In this document: positions 30,750-39,885 of the stretch, one piece after another | Layout of the letters: the number at the start of each line of letters is the position of its first letter | Numbering within the stretch: the first letter of the stretch is position 1 | Assembly (NCBI RefSeq): GCF_029269835.1 | Contig: NZ_JARJBB010000002.1 | Location: 372,001 to 436,000 of the forward strand | Source: Streptomyces tropicalis | Lineage (GTDB): Bacteria > Actinomycetota > Actinomycetes > Streptomycetales > Streptomycetaceae | DNA length: 64,000 bases | Direction: 5' to 3' | The notes under the pieces: generated by a model | The model's database searches: none | The model's input: only the letters and a program-made list of their open reading frames with translations | Told to the model about the DNA's origin: nothing | Program-made: the position numbers and the translations under genes

Positions 30750-31637
30750 CTACTTGCCCGTGACGGAGCCGAAGTCCACGCCGGAGCCGAGGAGCAGGCC
30801 GGCGGCGAGGAGGATCATCGTGGCCGGGACCATGAAGGTGGTGATCATCATGGTGGCCTTGGGGACCGCGCGGGCCGCCTTGCGGCGGGCGTTCTGCGCG
30901 TCCGTGCGGCGCATGTCCTTGGCCAGCGCGACCAGGGTGTCGACGATCGGCGCGCCGAGTTCCTCGCCCTGCTGGAGGGCCGACACGAACATGGCGACCT
31001 GCTCGGAGTCGTTGCGCCGGCGCAGTTCGGCGAAGGCCTGGCGGCGGCTCATGCCGAGGTCCATCTGCCGCAGGGTGATGCGGAGTTCGTCCGCCCAGGG
31101 ACCTTCGTAGCGGGAGGAGACCCGGTCCAGTGCCTGGCGGAAGCCGAGCCCCGCGCTGACCACGACGGCGAGGACGTCCAGGAAGTCGGGCAGGGTCCGC
31201 TCGATGACGTCCTTGCGGATGCGGATCGCCGACCAGATGCCGACCTCCGTCCAGAAGGCGCCGAAGGCGAGGAGGAGCAGGGCGACGAAGGGGTTGCCCC
31301 GCATCAGGAACACCAGGCCGCCGACGCCGCCGAGGAAGCCGTACACGGCGCGGCGGGCCGCGTACCGGTCGATGGTGAGGCCGCCGGGGTTGCCCGCCAG
31401 GTCGATCTTCCGGCGGTACCTGGCCACCCGCTTGGGGCCCATGAGGCGCAGGACGGCGGGTGCCCAGCGCATGCCGAGGCGGTCGACGACGGAGTCCACG
31501 GCGCCGGTGCGGGTGGCGCCGACCTCCAGGGCCAGGGCCAGGTCGCCGGGGAGCCGGGCGTCCGCGCGGTACATGCGGACGCCGGCGAAGGCGCCCCCCA
31601 CCCCGAGGGCCATGACCAGTGCGAGCAGCAGTGCCAT
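30750..31637 (-). CDS. tadC: TadC-like pilus platform protein
   Basis: 295 residues, GspF/T2SSF domain protein with membrane helices near the N-terminus, in the middle and at the C-terminus. The cytoplasmic block DFLDVLAVVVSAGLGFRQALDRVS and ELRITLRQMDLGMSRRQAFAEL is typical. It forms the inner-membrane platform with TadB, on which the TadA ATPase acts to assemble or retract Flp pili. It follows tadB by 30 bp and precedes the sensor kinase gene. No motif is missing. Confidence 0.92.
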   Translation of the reverse strand: MALLLALVMALGVGGAFAGVRMYRADARLPGDLALALEVGATRTGAVDSVVDRLGMRWAPAVLRLMGPKRVARYRRKIDLAGNPGGLTIDRYAARRAVYGFLGGVGGLVFLMRGNPFVALLLLAFGAFWTEVGIWSAIRIRKDVIERTLPDFLDVLAVVVSAGLGFRQALDRVSSRYEGPWADELRITLRQMDLGMSRRQAFAELRRRNDSEQVAMFVSALQQGEELGAPIVDTLVALAKDMRRTDAQNARRKAARAVPKATMMITTFMVPATMILLAAGLLLGSGVDFGSVTGK

Positions 31638-31667
31638 CCTCGTGTCCCTCCTTCCGTGACCGGTGGC

Positions 31668-32609
31668 TCAGACGTCGATGCGGGAGAGCCGGCGGATCAG
31701 GACGAACCCGACGGCGTAGAGGACGAAGGCGACGATCACGGCCGCCTGGCCGACCGGTGAGCCCGTCATCCGGTCGAGGGCTCCGGCCTTGACGCCGTTC
31801 ATCAGGAACAGCGCGCCGATGCCCAGCACCGGCACCGCGTACGAGGTCATGTTGACCTGGGAGAGCTGGGTGCGGACCTCGCGGCGGGTCTCCTTGCGTT
31901 CCTCCAGGGTCTCGGTGAGGTTGCGCAGGGCGCCGACCACCTGCCCGCCGGCCCGGTTGGACAGGACCAGGGTGGTGACCAGGACGACGAGTTCGCGGGA
32001 GGGCAGCCGGTCGGCCAGCTCCCCGAGCGCGTCGTCCATGGACGCGCCCAGGGCCAGTTGGTGGGCGACCTTGCCGAGTTCCTCGCCGGCCGGGGCCTCC
32101 AGCTCCTCCGCGGCCATGCCGATCGCGGTGCGCAGGGCGAGTCCGGCCTGGGTGGCGTTGGCGAGGATGCGGGCCAGCTCGGGGAGCTGGTTGATGAACT
32201 TCTCGATGCGTTTCTGGCGCTGCCAGTTGAGGAACTGCAGGGCCGCCCCGATGCCGAGCAGGCCGGCGATCGGGCCGAAGAAGGGCGCGAGGGACGCCTG
32301 GCCGACGAGCCACAGGGCGGCCACCGTGGCGAGCATGCAGGCGAAGAACTCGCCCGGGGTGATGTCCAGGCCGGTCGCGGCGAGCCGCAGCTCCAGCCGG
32401 CGGCCGGCCCGGGTGCGGCGCAGCCTGCGGTCGAGGCCGCGGAAGCGCCGCCGGCGGCCCACCGGGATCTGCCCGGTCTGCGACAGCCGGTCGACGAGGG
32501 CCGCCCGCTGCGCCCTGCCCCGGGTGTAGGCGTGCAGGCCGACGACGGCGAGGACGCAGGCCAGCAGGGTCACGCCGGTGGTGAGGGGGACGAGGGTGTG
32601 CAGATCCAT
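31668..32609 (-). CDS. tadB: TadB-like pilus platform protein
   Basis: 313 residues with a GspF/T2SSF domain. Helices occur at the N-terminus, near 90-125, and at the C-terminus (about 255-305). The cytoplasmic segment LPELARILANATQAGLALRTAIGMAAEEL and ELVVLVTTLVLSNRAGGQVVGALRNLTETLEER is the TadB pattern. It pairs with TadC to form the assembly platform. It begins 11 bp after the tadA stop, in the conserved order tadA-tadB-tadC. Confidence 0.93.
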   Translation of the reverse strand: MDLHTLVPLTTGVTLLACVLAVVGLHAYTRGRAQRAALVDRLSQTGQIPVGRRRRFRGLDRRLRRTRAGRRLELRLAATGLDITPGEFFACMLATVAALWLVGQASLAPFFGPIAGLLGIGAALQFLNWQRQKRIEKFINQLPELARILANATQAGLALRTAIGMAAEELEAPAGEELGKVAHQLALGASMDDALGELADRLPSRELVVLVTTLVLSNRAGGQVVGALRNLTETLEERKETRREVRTQLSQVNMTSYAVPVLGIGALFLMNGVKAGALDRMTGSPVGQAAVIVAFVLYAVGFVLIRRLSRIDV

Positions 32610-32620
32610 GGGGACGCTTC

Positions 32621-33958
32621 CTACCTGGCTTCTCGGGTGGCGAGCTGTTCCGCGGACTGGGCGACGCCGAAGGACGGGGGGACGGGCTGGCCGGCCAAGT
32701 AGAGGCGTTCGGCGGTGCGCCGCGGCAGCGGGTGGTACACGAAGGCGCCGTGGACGCGCCCGTCTGCGGCCATCGGGCGGGCGGCGAAGCGGGCGACGCT
32801 GGCCAGCCGGTACGGTTCGCCGCCGTGGCTGTCGACGAGGGCGATCTCGGTGATCCGGCGGGCGCCGTCGGCGAAGCGGGTGAGCTGGACGATGACGTCG
32901 ACGGCGCTGTTGATCTGGTCGTGCAGGGCGGCGAAGGGGATCTCCACGTCGGACATGGAGGCCAGGGTCTGCAGCCGCATCAGCGCGTCCTCGGCACTGT
33001 TGGCGTGCACGGTGGCGAGGGAGCCGTCGTGGCCGGTCGACATGGCCTGGAGCATGTCGAGCGACTCTCCGCCGCGGACCTCGCCGACGACGATGCGGTC
33101 GGGGCGCATGCGCAGCGAGTTGCGGACCAGGTCGCGGATGGTGATGTGACCGCGGCCCTCGACGTTCGGCGGACGGGACTCCAGCCGGATGACGTGGGAC
33201 TGCTGGAGCTGGAGTTCGGCGGAGTCCTCGATGGTGATGATGCGCTCGCCGTCCGGGATCAGTCCGGACAGCGCGTTGAGCAGGGTGGTCTTCCCGGTGC
33301 CGGTGGCCCCGGAGACGATGACGTTGAACTTGGCCTGCACCAGCGCGGCGAGCAGGTACAGCATGGGCTCGTCGAGGGAGCCGAAGCCGATGAGCTCGGG
33401 GAGGGTGAAGGAGCGCGGGAAGCGGCGGATGGTGAGCGTGGGGCCGGTGAGGGAGAGCGGCGGGATGATGACGTTGACGCGCTCCCCGGACGGCAGGCGG
33501 GCGTCCACCATCGGGTTGGACTCGTCCACGCGCCGGTTGACGGTGGAGACGATGCGCTCGATGGTCTGCATGAGCTGGTCGGTGGAGGCGAAGCGGAGCG
33601 GGAGCTGCTCGACCCGGCCGCCGCGCTCCACGAAGATCGCGTCCGGGCCGTTGACCATGATCTCCGTGATGGAGGCGTCCTCCAGGAGGGGTTCGAGGAT
33701 GCCGAGGCCGAGGGCCTCGTCGACCACCCGGCGGATCAGCTGCGCCCGTTCCGCCGTCGACAGGACCGGGCCCTCGCGGCTGATGATGTGCCCGAGCACC
33801 CGCTCCAGCCGGGCCCGGCGCTCGGCGGCGGCGAGCGAGCTCATCTCCGCGAGGTCGATCTCCTCCAGCAGCTTGGCGCGGTAGGAGGCGACCAGGTGCC
33901 CGTCCTCGCCCCGACGGCCCTGCTCGTCGGGTGCGTTGATGCGTGCGCGCAGGCTCAT
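32621..33958 (-). CDS. tadA: TadA/CpaF-type pilus assembly ATPase
   Basis: 445 residues, secretion ATPase of the CpaF subfamily. An N-terminal domain (about 60-180, ITEIMVNGPDAIFVERGGR) precedes the RecA-like core with Walker A SGATGTGKTTLLNAL, Asp box IITIEDSAELQLQ, Walker B-like RPDRIVVGEVRGGESLDML and the His box MSTGHDGSLATVHAN. All ATPase residues are present. It powers Flp pilus extension, and in some bacteria retraction, at the cytoplasmic face with TadB and TadC. It lies 25 bp after the TadE-like gene. Confidence 0.95.
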   Translation of the reverse strand: MSLRARINAPDEQGRRGEDGHLVASYRAKLLEEIDLAEMSSLAAAERRARLERVLGHIISREGPVLSTAERAQLIRRVVDEALGLGILEPLLEDASITEIMVNGPDAIFVERGGRVEQLPLRFASTDQLMQTIERIVSTVNRRVDESNPMVDARLPSGERVNVIIPPLSLTGPTLTIRRFPRSFTLPELIGFGSLDEPMLYLLAALVQAKFNVIVSGATGTGKTTLLNALSGLIPDGERIITIEDSAELQLQQSHVIRLESRPPNVEGRGHITIRDLVRNSLRMRPDRIVVGEVRGGESLDMLQAMSTGHDGSLATVHANSAEDALMRLQTLASMSDVEIPFAALHDQINSAVDVIVQLTRFADGARRITEIALVDSHGGEPYRLASVARFAARPMAADGRVHGAFVYHPLPRRTAERLYLAGQPVPPSFGVAQSAEQLATREAR

Positions 33959-33983
33959 CGTTCCGGTGCTCCTCGGGTCCTGG

Positions 33984-34343
33984 TCAGTGGTCGAGCGGCA
34001 TGGTGGCGGTCTTGCGGGCGGTGCCGATCGGGTCCCAGCCGGGGACGACGGACGGGATGGTCACCTCGGCGGTGACCGTGACGGTGTCGCCTCCGGGGGC
34101 CGGGGTGCACCGGGTGCGGTGCGCGAGCCAGCCGGCGACCGCCTCGGTGCAGGCCTGCTGGGCGCCCTGCCGGAGCGAGGCGGCGCGGGCCCCGGCGCGG
34201 GCGGCGGTGCCGGCCTGCTGGGCGGCGTAGGCGACCAGGCCGAGCTGGACGGCCGCGAGGGCGACGATCAGGAGGACCGGGAGGAAGCCGAGGTACTCGA
34301 GGGCGGCCTGCCCCCGGTCGCGGTGTGCGCGCCGGAACGGCAT
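33984..34343 (-). CDS. TadE-like pseudopilin 1
   Basis: 119 residues. The prepilin-like start is DRGQAALEYLGFLPVLLIVALAAVQLGLVAY: the Gly before QAALEY gives Glu at +5, as in processed pilins. The helix continues into AQQAGTAARAGARAAS, as in TadE-family proteins, then a short extracellular domain with two Cys. Pseudopilins are minor components of, or initiators for, the Flp fibre. It starts 1 bp after the second TadE gene's stop; order and coupling support cotranscription. Confidence 0.88.
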   Translation of the reverse strand: MPFRRAHRDRGQAALEYLGFLPVLLIVALAAVQLGLVAYAAQQAGTAARAGARAASLRQGAQQACTEAVAGWLAHRTRCTPAPGGDTVTVTAEVTIPSVVPGWDPIGTARKTATMPLDH

Positions 34344-34344
34344 G

Positions 34345-34743
34345 TCAGTCCTTCACCTCCTCCACGGCTCCCGCGTGGCCCTTGACCTGGAAGGGGAAGG
34401 AGACGGCGCCGGGGAACAGGACGGGCACCTCGAGGCTGACGTCGGCGGTCACGTAGCCGCCCCCTGCCCCGCAGTCGACACCGGCGCCGCTCCGCCACGC
34501 CCCCGGCAGGTCGCTCATGGCGGCCTGCCGGCACGCCCCGTTCCGGTCCTGCGCCGCCGTCCCCGCCCGCACCGCCTCGTCCGCCGCGTTGCCCGCCAGG
34601 GTGTACGTGTATCCGACCAGGACGCACTGCCAGAGCACCACCAGCGTGACGATGATCGTCGGCAGCATCCCGAGGAACTCCACGGCGACCTGCCCGTCGT
34701 CCGCACGCAGACGCCGTACGCTCCCGAGCGCGTTCATCCTCAT
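34345..34743 (-). CDS. TadE-like pseudopilin 2
   Basis: 132 residues from the ATG that overlaps the CpaE-like stop (ATGA); an ATG two codons later has better spacing from GGAGGGGG and may be the real start. The processing motif is DDGQVAVEFLGMLPTIIVTLVVL with Glu at +5 after Gly. The extracellular part carries four Cys in total and ends acidic. It resembles TadE but with its own sequence, so the locus encodes at least two minor pilins here plus the TadG-like one. Confidence 0.86.
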   Translation of the reverse strand: MRMNALGSVRRLRADDGQVAVEFLGMLPTIIVTLVVLWQCVLVGYTYTLAGNAADEAVRAGTAAQDRNGACRQAAMSDLPGAWRSGAGVDCGAGGGYVTADVSLEVPVLFPGAVSFPFQVKGHAGAVEEVKD

Positions 34744-35999
34744 CCCCCTCCCCCTGTCTCCCGGCGGCGCCGCAGGCTCACCGCGCCGCGGTCGCCGCGG
34801 AACCGTCCGCCCTTCTGGGCGGCCTCCGTCACCTTGACGAGGCCCAGTTCGGCCGCGAGGGCCCACAGGGCCTGCTTCACCACGCTGCGGTGGTCGAGCT
34901 CGTGGATGCGGCCGGCGTCCACCGCGCTCTGGAGTTCCTTGAAGTGGGCCGGGATCGCGGTGCCGGCCACCGCGGTGCCGGTGATCCGCTGGATCAGCGG
35001 CGGCTGGATCTCGGTGCCGCGGGTGTGCCGGTTGACGACCACCGTGGTCTCCTCGGCCTTGCGGACCTGGAGCCGGTCCCACATCCGCACCGTGCGCTTG
35101 GCGGCCCGGACGGCGACCACGTCCGGGGTGGTCAGCAGCAGGGCGGTGTCGGCCATCTCGACGGCCGCGGCCCCGGCGCCGCTCATCTGCGCGCCGCAGT
35201 CGAGGACGACGACCTCGTAGCGGGAGCGCAGGGCGCTGACGATCTGCCGGGTGGCGCGGTCGGTGACCTCCTCGCCGCGTTCGCCCTCGCCGGGGGCGAG
35301 CAGCAGGGCCACACCGGTGTCGTGCCGGAAGACGGCGTCGGCGAGGACGCGCGGAGAGATGTCGGCGATGCCGGCCAGGTCGACGACCGAGCGGCGGAAC
35401 TGGACGTCGAGGTAGGAGGCGACGTCGCCGGACTGGAGGTCCATGTCGACGAGGGCGGTGCTGTGCCCGGAGGCCTGGGCGGCGAGGGCGATCTGGATGG
35501 CGGCGAGGGTGGCGCCCACGCCGCCCTTGGCGCCGCTGACCGTGACGACGCGGCCGCCGACCCCGCTGAACACGTCCCCGCCGTGCCCGAGATGGCGGCG
35601 CACGCCCACCGACCACTGCGCCACCGCCTGGACGCGGTTGACCAGTTCCTCGTAGCCGAGCGGCAGCGCCACCAGGCCCCGCGCGCCGGAGTCCATGGCG
35701 GCGGAGAACAGGCCGGGGCTCGCGTCGGAGGTGACGAGGATGACGCCGACGGCCGGGAAGCGCAGGGCCACTTCGCGGATGAGCTCCAGCGCCGGGACCG
35801 GTCCGATGCGCTCGTGCACCACCACGATCTCGGGCAGCTCCTCGATGGACTCGGCGGCCAGGCGCGCGAGGGTGTCGACGAGCTGGGTGGAGTCGGCGAC
35901 GGGGGGCACCGGCTCCGCGTCGGGGAGCTGGCTGAGCAGTGTCGTGAGGGACCGGACCGCGTCCGCGTCACCGACTGCCGGGAGGATCCTGGTGGGCAT
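34740..35999 (-). CDS. CpaE/TadZ-like MinD-family protein with degenerate P-loop
   Basis: 419 residues. An N-terminal receiver-like domain (about 1-125) without the usual acidic cluster precedes a ParA/MinD-type domain. Its deviant Walker A reads SGAKGGVGAT (158-164): the signature Lys158 is kept, but the catalytic-loop Lys of KGGVGKT is Ala163, as in several CpaE proteins. Other motifs (LVDMDLQSGDVASYLD, EVVVLDCGAQMSG, NRHTRG) are recognisable. CpaE/TadZ proteins place the pilus machine in the cell. It lies between cpaB and the TadE genes. Weak ATP hydrolysis is possible. Confidence 0.9.
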   Translation of the reverse strand: MPTRILPAVGDADAVRSLTTLLSQLPDAEPVPPVADSTQLVDTLARLAAESIEELPEIVVVHERIGPVPALELIREVALRFPAVGVILVTSDASPGLFSAAMDSGARGLVALPLGYEELVNRVQAVAQWSVGVRRHLGHGGDVFSGVGGRVVTVSGAKGGVGATLAAIQIALAAQASGHSTALVDMDLQSGDVASYLDVQFRRSVVDLAGIADISPRVLADAVFRHDTGVALLLAPGEGERGEEVTDRATRQIVSALRSRYEVVVLDCGAQMSGAGAAAVEMADTALLLTTPDVVAVRAAKRTVRMWDRLQVRKAEETTVVVNRHTRGTEIQPPLIQRITGTAVAGTAIPAHFKELQSAVDAGRIHELDHRSVVKQALWALAAELGLVKVTEAAQKGGRFRGDRGAVSLRRRRETGGGG

Positions 36000-36008
36000 G
36001 CGGGCCTC

Positions 36009-36716
36009 TCACTTGTCGTTCGCGAGTTCGTAGGTCCGGTCCTTGGCCGGCACGCCGGTGTCGGTGCCGGGTGCGACCAGGGCGAGCCGGACCCGCTGGG
36101 CGAACGACTCGGCGTAGGTGATCCGCTGCGCGTCGAGGGTGGACAGCGCGAAGGTGATCGGGACCGCGTCGGTGGGTTGCTGGGTGCGGTTGTTCGCGTC
36201 GGGCTGCAGTGCGGTGATCTGCCCGACGTCGAGGACCCTGGCGTTGGTGACGATGATCTTGGACTGGGCGGGGTCTCCCTGGCGCTGCCCGCCGAAGGTG
36301 GCGTAGACGTTGACCGACGAGCCCGGTGTGATCTTGCCGGCGACGCCGGTGGCCGCGTCGATCATGATGGCGACCTCCTGCTGCCCGGGCTGGAGGGCCG
36401 GCTGGTTCACGATCATGTCGGTCTGGAGCAGCGAGCCCGCCTGGAGGGTGGTGACCGCGATCTTGCCGCGGATCTGGGCGAGGTCGGTGACGGCGTTGGC
36501 CGACAGCCACCGCCTGGGCATCGAGATCTTCTCGAACTGCCCGGTGCTCAGCGTCGTGTAGGGCTTCACGTTGCCCTTGACCCGGTACGCCGTGACCTCG
36601 GGGCCGACCTTGGACTGGACGTCGCTGATGACGGAGAGCACGCCCGCGAACGCGCCGAGGGCGCAGAGGACGGACAGGAGCAGGAGTATCACGCCGCGGC
36701 GCTGACGGGAGTTCAT
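36009..36716 (-). CDS. CpaB/RcpC-like pilus assembly protein (SAF domain)
   Basis: 235 residues. A single N-terminal membrane helix (about 6-30, RGVILLLLSVLCALGAFAGVLSVI) is followed by an SAF domain (VTAYRVKGNVKPYTTLSTGQFEKI, RGKIAVTTLQAGSLLQTDMI) and an RcpC/CpaB C-terminal domain (EVAIMIDAATGVAGKITPGSSVNVYATF). In Gram-negative Tad systems CpaB works with the secretin; here, without an outer membrane, it may organise the wall passage. The ATG is used because GAGGTGG lies eight bases upstream. The CpaE-like gene follows 9 bp later. Confidence 0.9.
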   Translation of the reverse strand: MNSRQRRGVILLLLSVLCALGAFAGVLSVISDVQSKVGPEVTAYRVKGNVKPYTTLSTGQFEKISMPRRWLSANAVTDLAQIRGKIAVTTLQAGSLLQTDMIVNQPALQPGQQEVAIMIDAATGVAGKITPGSSVNVYATFGGQRQGDPAQSKIIVTNARVLDVGQITALQPDANNRTQQPTDAVPITFALSTLDAQRITYAESFAQRVRLALVAPGTDTGVPAKDRTYELANDK

Positions 36717-36848
36717 GAACCGTTCCACCTCGTTGGGGATGTCGGTCGGGCGGAGCCGAGTGGTCCGGTCCGGCTGGGCGGGCTTCGTCGGACGGGTGCG
36801 GGTTTCTCTTCCGTTCGGGGGCCGGGGCGGTGGTGCGCGCCCCGGGAG

Positions 36849-37691
36849 CTAGCCGGGGGGTGCCGGGTGGTCGGGGACGGGCGGGGTGGCGGAGCAGAAG
36901 ACGCACCGGTCGCCGATGACGTCGATGCCGCACCAGTGGCACACGCCCTGGCGCACGGAGGTGACCAGTTGGTAGAGGACCGACAGGTCGGGCAGGTAGG
37001 TGCAGAACTCGACCAGCTTCCCCGTACCCCACCACTGCGCGGACTCGGCGGGCAGCGCGGCCTCGCGCAGTCCGAGGACGTTCCACGCCGGGGCGAGGGT
37101 GCCGGTGACCCAGTCGGCAGCGAGCTGTGCCGTGGCGACCAGCATCCACGTCCCGAACTCCGGTCCCTTCAGCGTGGCTTCGGGTCCGATGCGGACGAGC
37201 TGCGGCTCGGGGTGGGCGATCACGCCGAACTGGCTCCCGGGCACCCAGGACTTGGCGTGGGCGCGCAGGCCGACGGGGACGTGGTCGAGCCGGGTGACGG
37301 AGTTCAGGACGGCGCCGGCGTGGACGTAGTGGGTGAGCAGCCGGCCCGCGGAGGCGAGCACGCCGGGGCTGAGGTCGCAGGAGGCGAGCTGCCGCAACTG
37401 CCGGGCGAGCACGGCGATTCCGAGGGGTGGCAGATCCGGGTGGAAGAGCGCGATGCGGTCGCTCTCCAGCAGGGAGCGCACGGTGCGCAGGCGCTGCTCG
37501 ACCCCGGGGGCGGCGGCGCGGGAGCACACCACGACGACGTATCCGTGCTGGTCGGTCAGCGCCTGCAGCGCAGCCAGCGACTCCTCCAGCGGCTGCCGGT
37601 CCAGGTCCCGCAGGACGACGGCCGGGACGGTCCGCTCGTCCTGCGCGGGCAGCGCCATGTCGGCACTGGTCACAGCAATGGCAGTGGGCAC
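36849..37691 (-). CDS. conserved protein with C-terminal zinc ribbon at the head of the Tad locus
   Basis: 280 residues, soluble, GTG start. The main part is not assigned to a family. It carries alternating hydrophobic strands and helices (VVLRDLDRQPLEESLAALQALTDQHGYVVVVCS, LTHYVHAGAVLNSVTRL, WMLVATAQLAADWV). The end has a zinc-ribbon pair, Cys251-x2-Cys254 and Cys263-x2-Cys266 (CHWCG, CVFC). It lies 132 bp upstream of cpaB on the same strand, so it may be the first gene of the pilus operon and could regulate or localise it. Divergent chitinase gene lies on the other side. Confidence 0.75.
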   Translation of the reverse strand: MPTAIAVTSADMALPAQDERTVPAVVLRDLDRQPLEESLAALQALTDQHGYVVVVCSRAAAPGVEQRLRTVRSLLESDRIALFHPDLPPLGIAVLARQLRQLASCDLSPGVLASAGRLLTHYVHAGAVLNSVTRLDHVPVGLRAHAKSWVPGSQFGVIAHPEPQLVRIGPEATLKGPEFGTWMLVATAQLAADWVTGTLAPAWNVLGLREAALPAESAQWWGTGKLVEFCTYLPDLSVLYQLVTSVRQGVCHWCGIDVIGDRCVFCSATPPVPDHPAPPG

Positions 37692-38026
37692 GCGCAGCTC
37701 CCCGTTCGATGCCTGTCGGCGTGCCGCCGTTCCCTGCGGCCCGCCGAAATGACTTCACTGCGTGACTACCTCAGCACTGTATCCACGCCTCTGTGACCGG
37801 AGAACAGCGATTCTGTAGCTGGTGGGCAACTGTCTTTGCGCAAGACACGTCAAACCGGGGCAGGCCGACCATCCCGTGCGGACCCGAAAGCATGCCGTCC
37901 GCCCGGCAGTTGACGTCCCGTCCGCTTCGCGAGGCCTTGACAAGCTTATTGGTCTGGACCAACTTGTAGAACCGTGCGGTGGCCACCCGCGTCCCTCCCC
38001 TCCCCCACTCCCCCTCGGAGGCCCCA
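37692..38026. other. 335-bp divergent promoter region between Tad locus and chitinase
   Basis: Relatively AT-rich (37745-37990). It holds the chitinase promoter with a TTGACA -35 and a DasR site, and promoter-like elements for the minus-strand zinc-ribbon gene, such as TACAGT read on the minus strand near 37775. No gene seen. Confidence 0.5.
37937..37963 (+). promoter_or_regulatory. chitinase promoter: TTGACA -35 and DasR-responsive element
   Basis: TTGACA (37937-37942) is a perfect -35 hexamer. A perfect palindrome TTGGTC-TG-GACCAA (37949-37962) follows and matches the DasR element core TGGTCTAGACCA except for one base. Its place over the -35/-10 spacer fits repression, lifted when chito-oligomers or GlcNAc-phosphates inactivate DasR. 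Confidence 0.8.
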
Positions 38027-39736
38027 GTGGACCGCGTATCAGGCATGCCCCGGCGCAGACGGGCTCTGCGCATGTGGTCGGGAGCCGTCACCGCCGCGCT
38101 CGCCCTCTGCCTCACGGGCACCGGCACGGCGTCGGCCGCGGACGTCAACAACCTCACCGACGCCGGCTTCGAGTCGGGCCTCGCCGGCTGGACGTGCTCG
38201 GCCGGCAGCGGCACGACCGTCTCCTCACCGGTGCACGGCGGCTCGGCCGCGCTGAAGGCGACCCCGGCCGGCCAGGACGACGCCCCGTGCACGCAACCGG
38301 TGGCGGTGCGGCCGAACTCCACCTACACACTGAGCGCGTGGGTGCAGGGCGGCTACGCCTATCTGGGCGCCACCGGCACCGGCACCACGGACGTCTCCAC
38401 CTGGACGCCGGACAGCACGGGCTGGAAGCAGCTCTCCACGACGTTCACCACGGGCGCCTCGACCACGTCGGTGACGGTGTACCTGCACGGCTGGTACGGC
38501 CAGGCCGCCTACTACGCCGACGACGTGTCGGTGTTCGGTCCGGACGGGGGCGGCGGGAACCCGGGCCCGACGGTCCCGGCCGCACCGGCCGGCCTGACGG
38601 TGACCGGCACGACCTCGTCCTCGGCCTCGCTGTCCTGGAACCCGGTCTCCGGCGCCACCGGCTACACCGTCTACCGCGACGGCACGAAGGCCACGGCGGT
38701 GGCAGGCACCTCGGCGACCGTGACCGGCCTCGCGGCGTCCACCACCTACTCCTTCCAGGTCACGGCCACGAACGCGGCGGGCGAGTCGGCGAGGTCGGTG
38801 GCGGCCGGCGCCACCACCACGGCGTCCGGAGGCGGCGGGGGCGGCGGCGCACTGCCCCGGCACGCGGTCACCGGCTACTGGCAGAACTTCGACAACGGCG
38901 CCACGGTGCAGCACCTCGCGGACGTGCCCTCCGCGTACGACATCGTCGCGGTCGCCTTCGCCGACGCGACGGCCACGCCCGGCGCGGTCTCCTTCACCCT
39001 GGACTCGGCCGGCCTCGGCGGCTACTCCGTCGACCGGTTCAAGGCGGACATCAGGGCGAAGCAGGCGGCCGGGAAGAAGGTCGTCGTCTCGATCGGCGGG
39101 CAGAACGGCACGGTGTCGGTGAACGACGCGGCCTCGGCCGCGAACTTCGCGAACTCCACCTACGCGCTGATGCAGACGTACGGCTTCGACGGCGTCGACA
39201 TCGACCTGGAGAACGGCCTCGACCCCACGTACATGACACAGGCGCTCCGGGCGCTGGCGGCGAAGGCGGGCCCGTCGCTCGTGCTCACGATGGCACCGCA
39301 GACGATCGACATGCAGTCGACGTCGAACGGCTACTTCCGGACCGCGCTGAACGTCAAGGACATCCTCACCGTCGTCAACATGCAGTACTACAACAGCGGT
39401 TCCATGCTGGGCTGCGACGGCAAGGTCTACGCGCAGGGCTCGGTCGACTTCCTCACCGCGCTGGCCTGCATCCAGCTGGAGGGCGGCCTCGCGCCCTCCC
39501 AGGTCGGCCTCGGCGTCCCCGCCTCCCCGAGCGGGGCGGGCAGCGGCTACGTCTCCCCGGCCGTGGTGGACAACGCCCTGGACTGCCTGACCCGGGGCAC
39601 CGGCTGCGGCACCTTCAGGCCGTCCCGGACGTACCCGGACCTGCGGGGCGCGATGACCTGGTCGACGAACTGGGACGCCTCCTCGGGCAACACCTGGTCG
39701 AACACGGTCGGCCCCCATGTGCACGCCCTGCCGTAG
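38027..39736 (+). CDS. chiA: secreted GH18 chitinase with carbohydrate-binding and FnIII domains
   Basis: 569 residues. Signal peptide (to about 40, ending TASA), a carbohydrate-binding beta-sandwich (about 42-180, [16 protein letters not shown]), a fibronectin type III module (about 190-275, [33 protein letters not shown]), a Gly linker, then the GH18 domain with catalytic [10 protein letters not shown] (DxxDxDxE). It hydrolyses chitin outside the cell. The GTG start is chosen for GGAGG five bases upstream. It resembles the chitinase A of S. coelicolor and S. lividans, hence the symbol, which is a homology guess. A DasR site in the promoter predicts chitin-inducible control. Confidence 0.94.
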   Translation: MDRVSGMPRRRRALRMWSGAVTAALALCLTGTGTASAADVNNLTDAGFESGLAGWTCSAGSGTTVSSPVHGGSAALKATPAGQDDAPCTQPVAVRPNSTYTLSAWVQGGYAYLGATGTGTTDVSTWTPDSTGWKQLSTTFTTGASTTSVTVYLHGWYGQAAYYADDVSVFGPDGGGGNPGPTVPAAPAGLTVTGTTSSSASLSWNPVSGATGYTVYRDGTKATAVAGTSATVTGLAASTTYSFQVTATNAAGESARSVAAGATTTASGGGGGGGALPRHAVTGYWQNFDNGATVQHLADVPSAYDIVAVAFADATATPGAVSFTLDSAGLGGYSVDRFKADIRAKQAAGKKVVVSIGGQNGTVSVNDAASAANFANSTYALMQTYGFDGVDIDLENGLDPTYMTQALRALAAKAGPSLVLTMAPQTIDMQSTSNGYFRTALNVKDILTVVNMQYYNSGSMLGCDGKVYAQGSVDFLTALACIQLEGGLAPSQVGLGVPASPSGAGSGYVSPAVVDNALDCLTRGTGCGTFRPSRTYPDLRGAMTWSTNWDASSGNTWSNTVGPHVHALP

Positions 39737-39885
39737 GGCCGCCCCCGCGTGAGGCCGTCCGGGCGGTTCCCGGCGCCGGACGCCCGACGCCCCGCCGGGG
39801 CGCCTTGACCGGCCCGGAGCGAGTACGCAGCATGAGCCACGCCCACGGCCGGACGCCCGGCACCCGCCCGTCCCGAGGAGACCTC

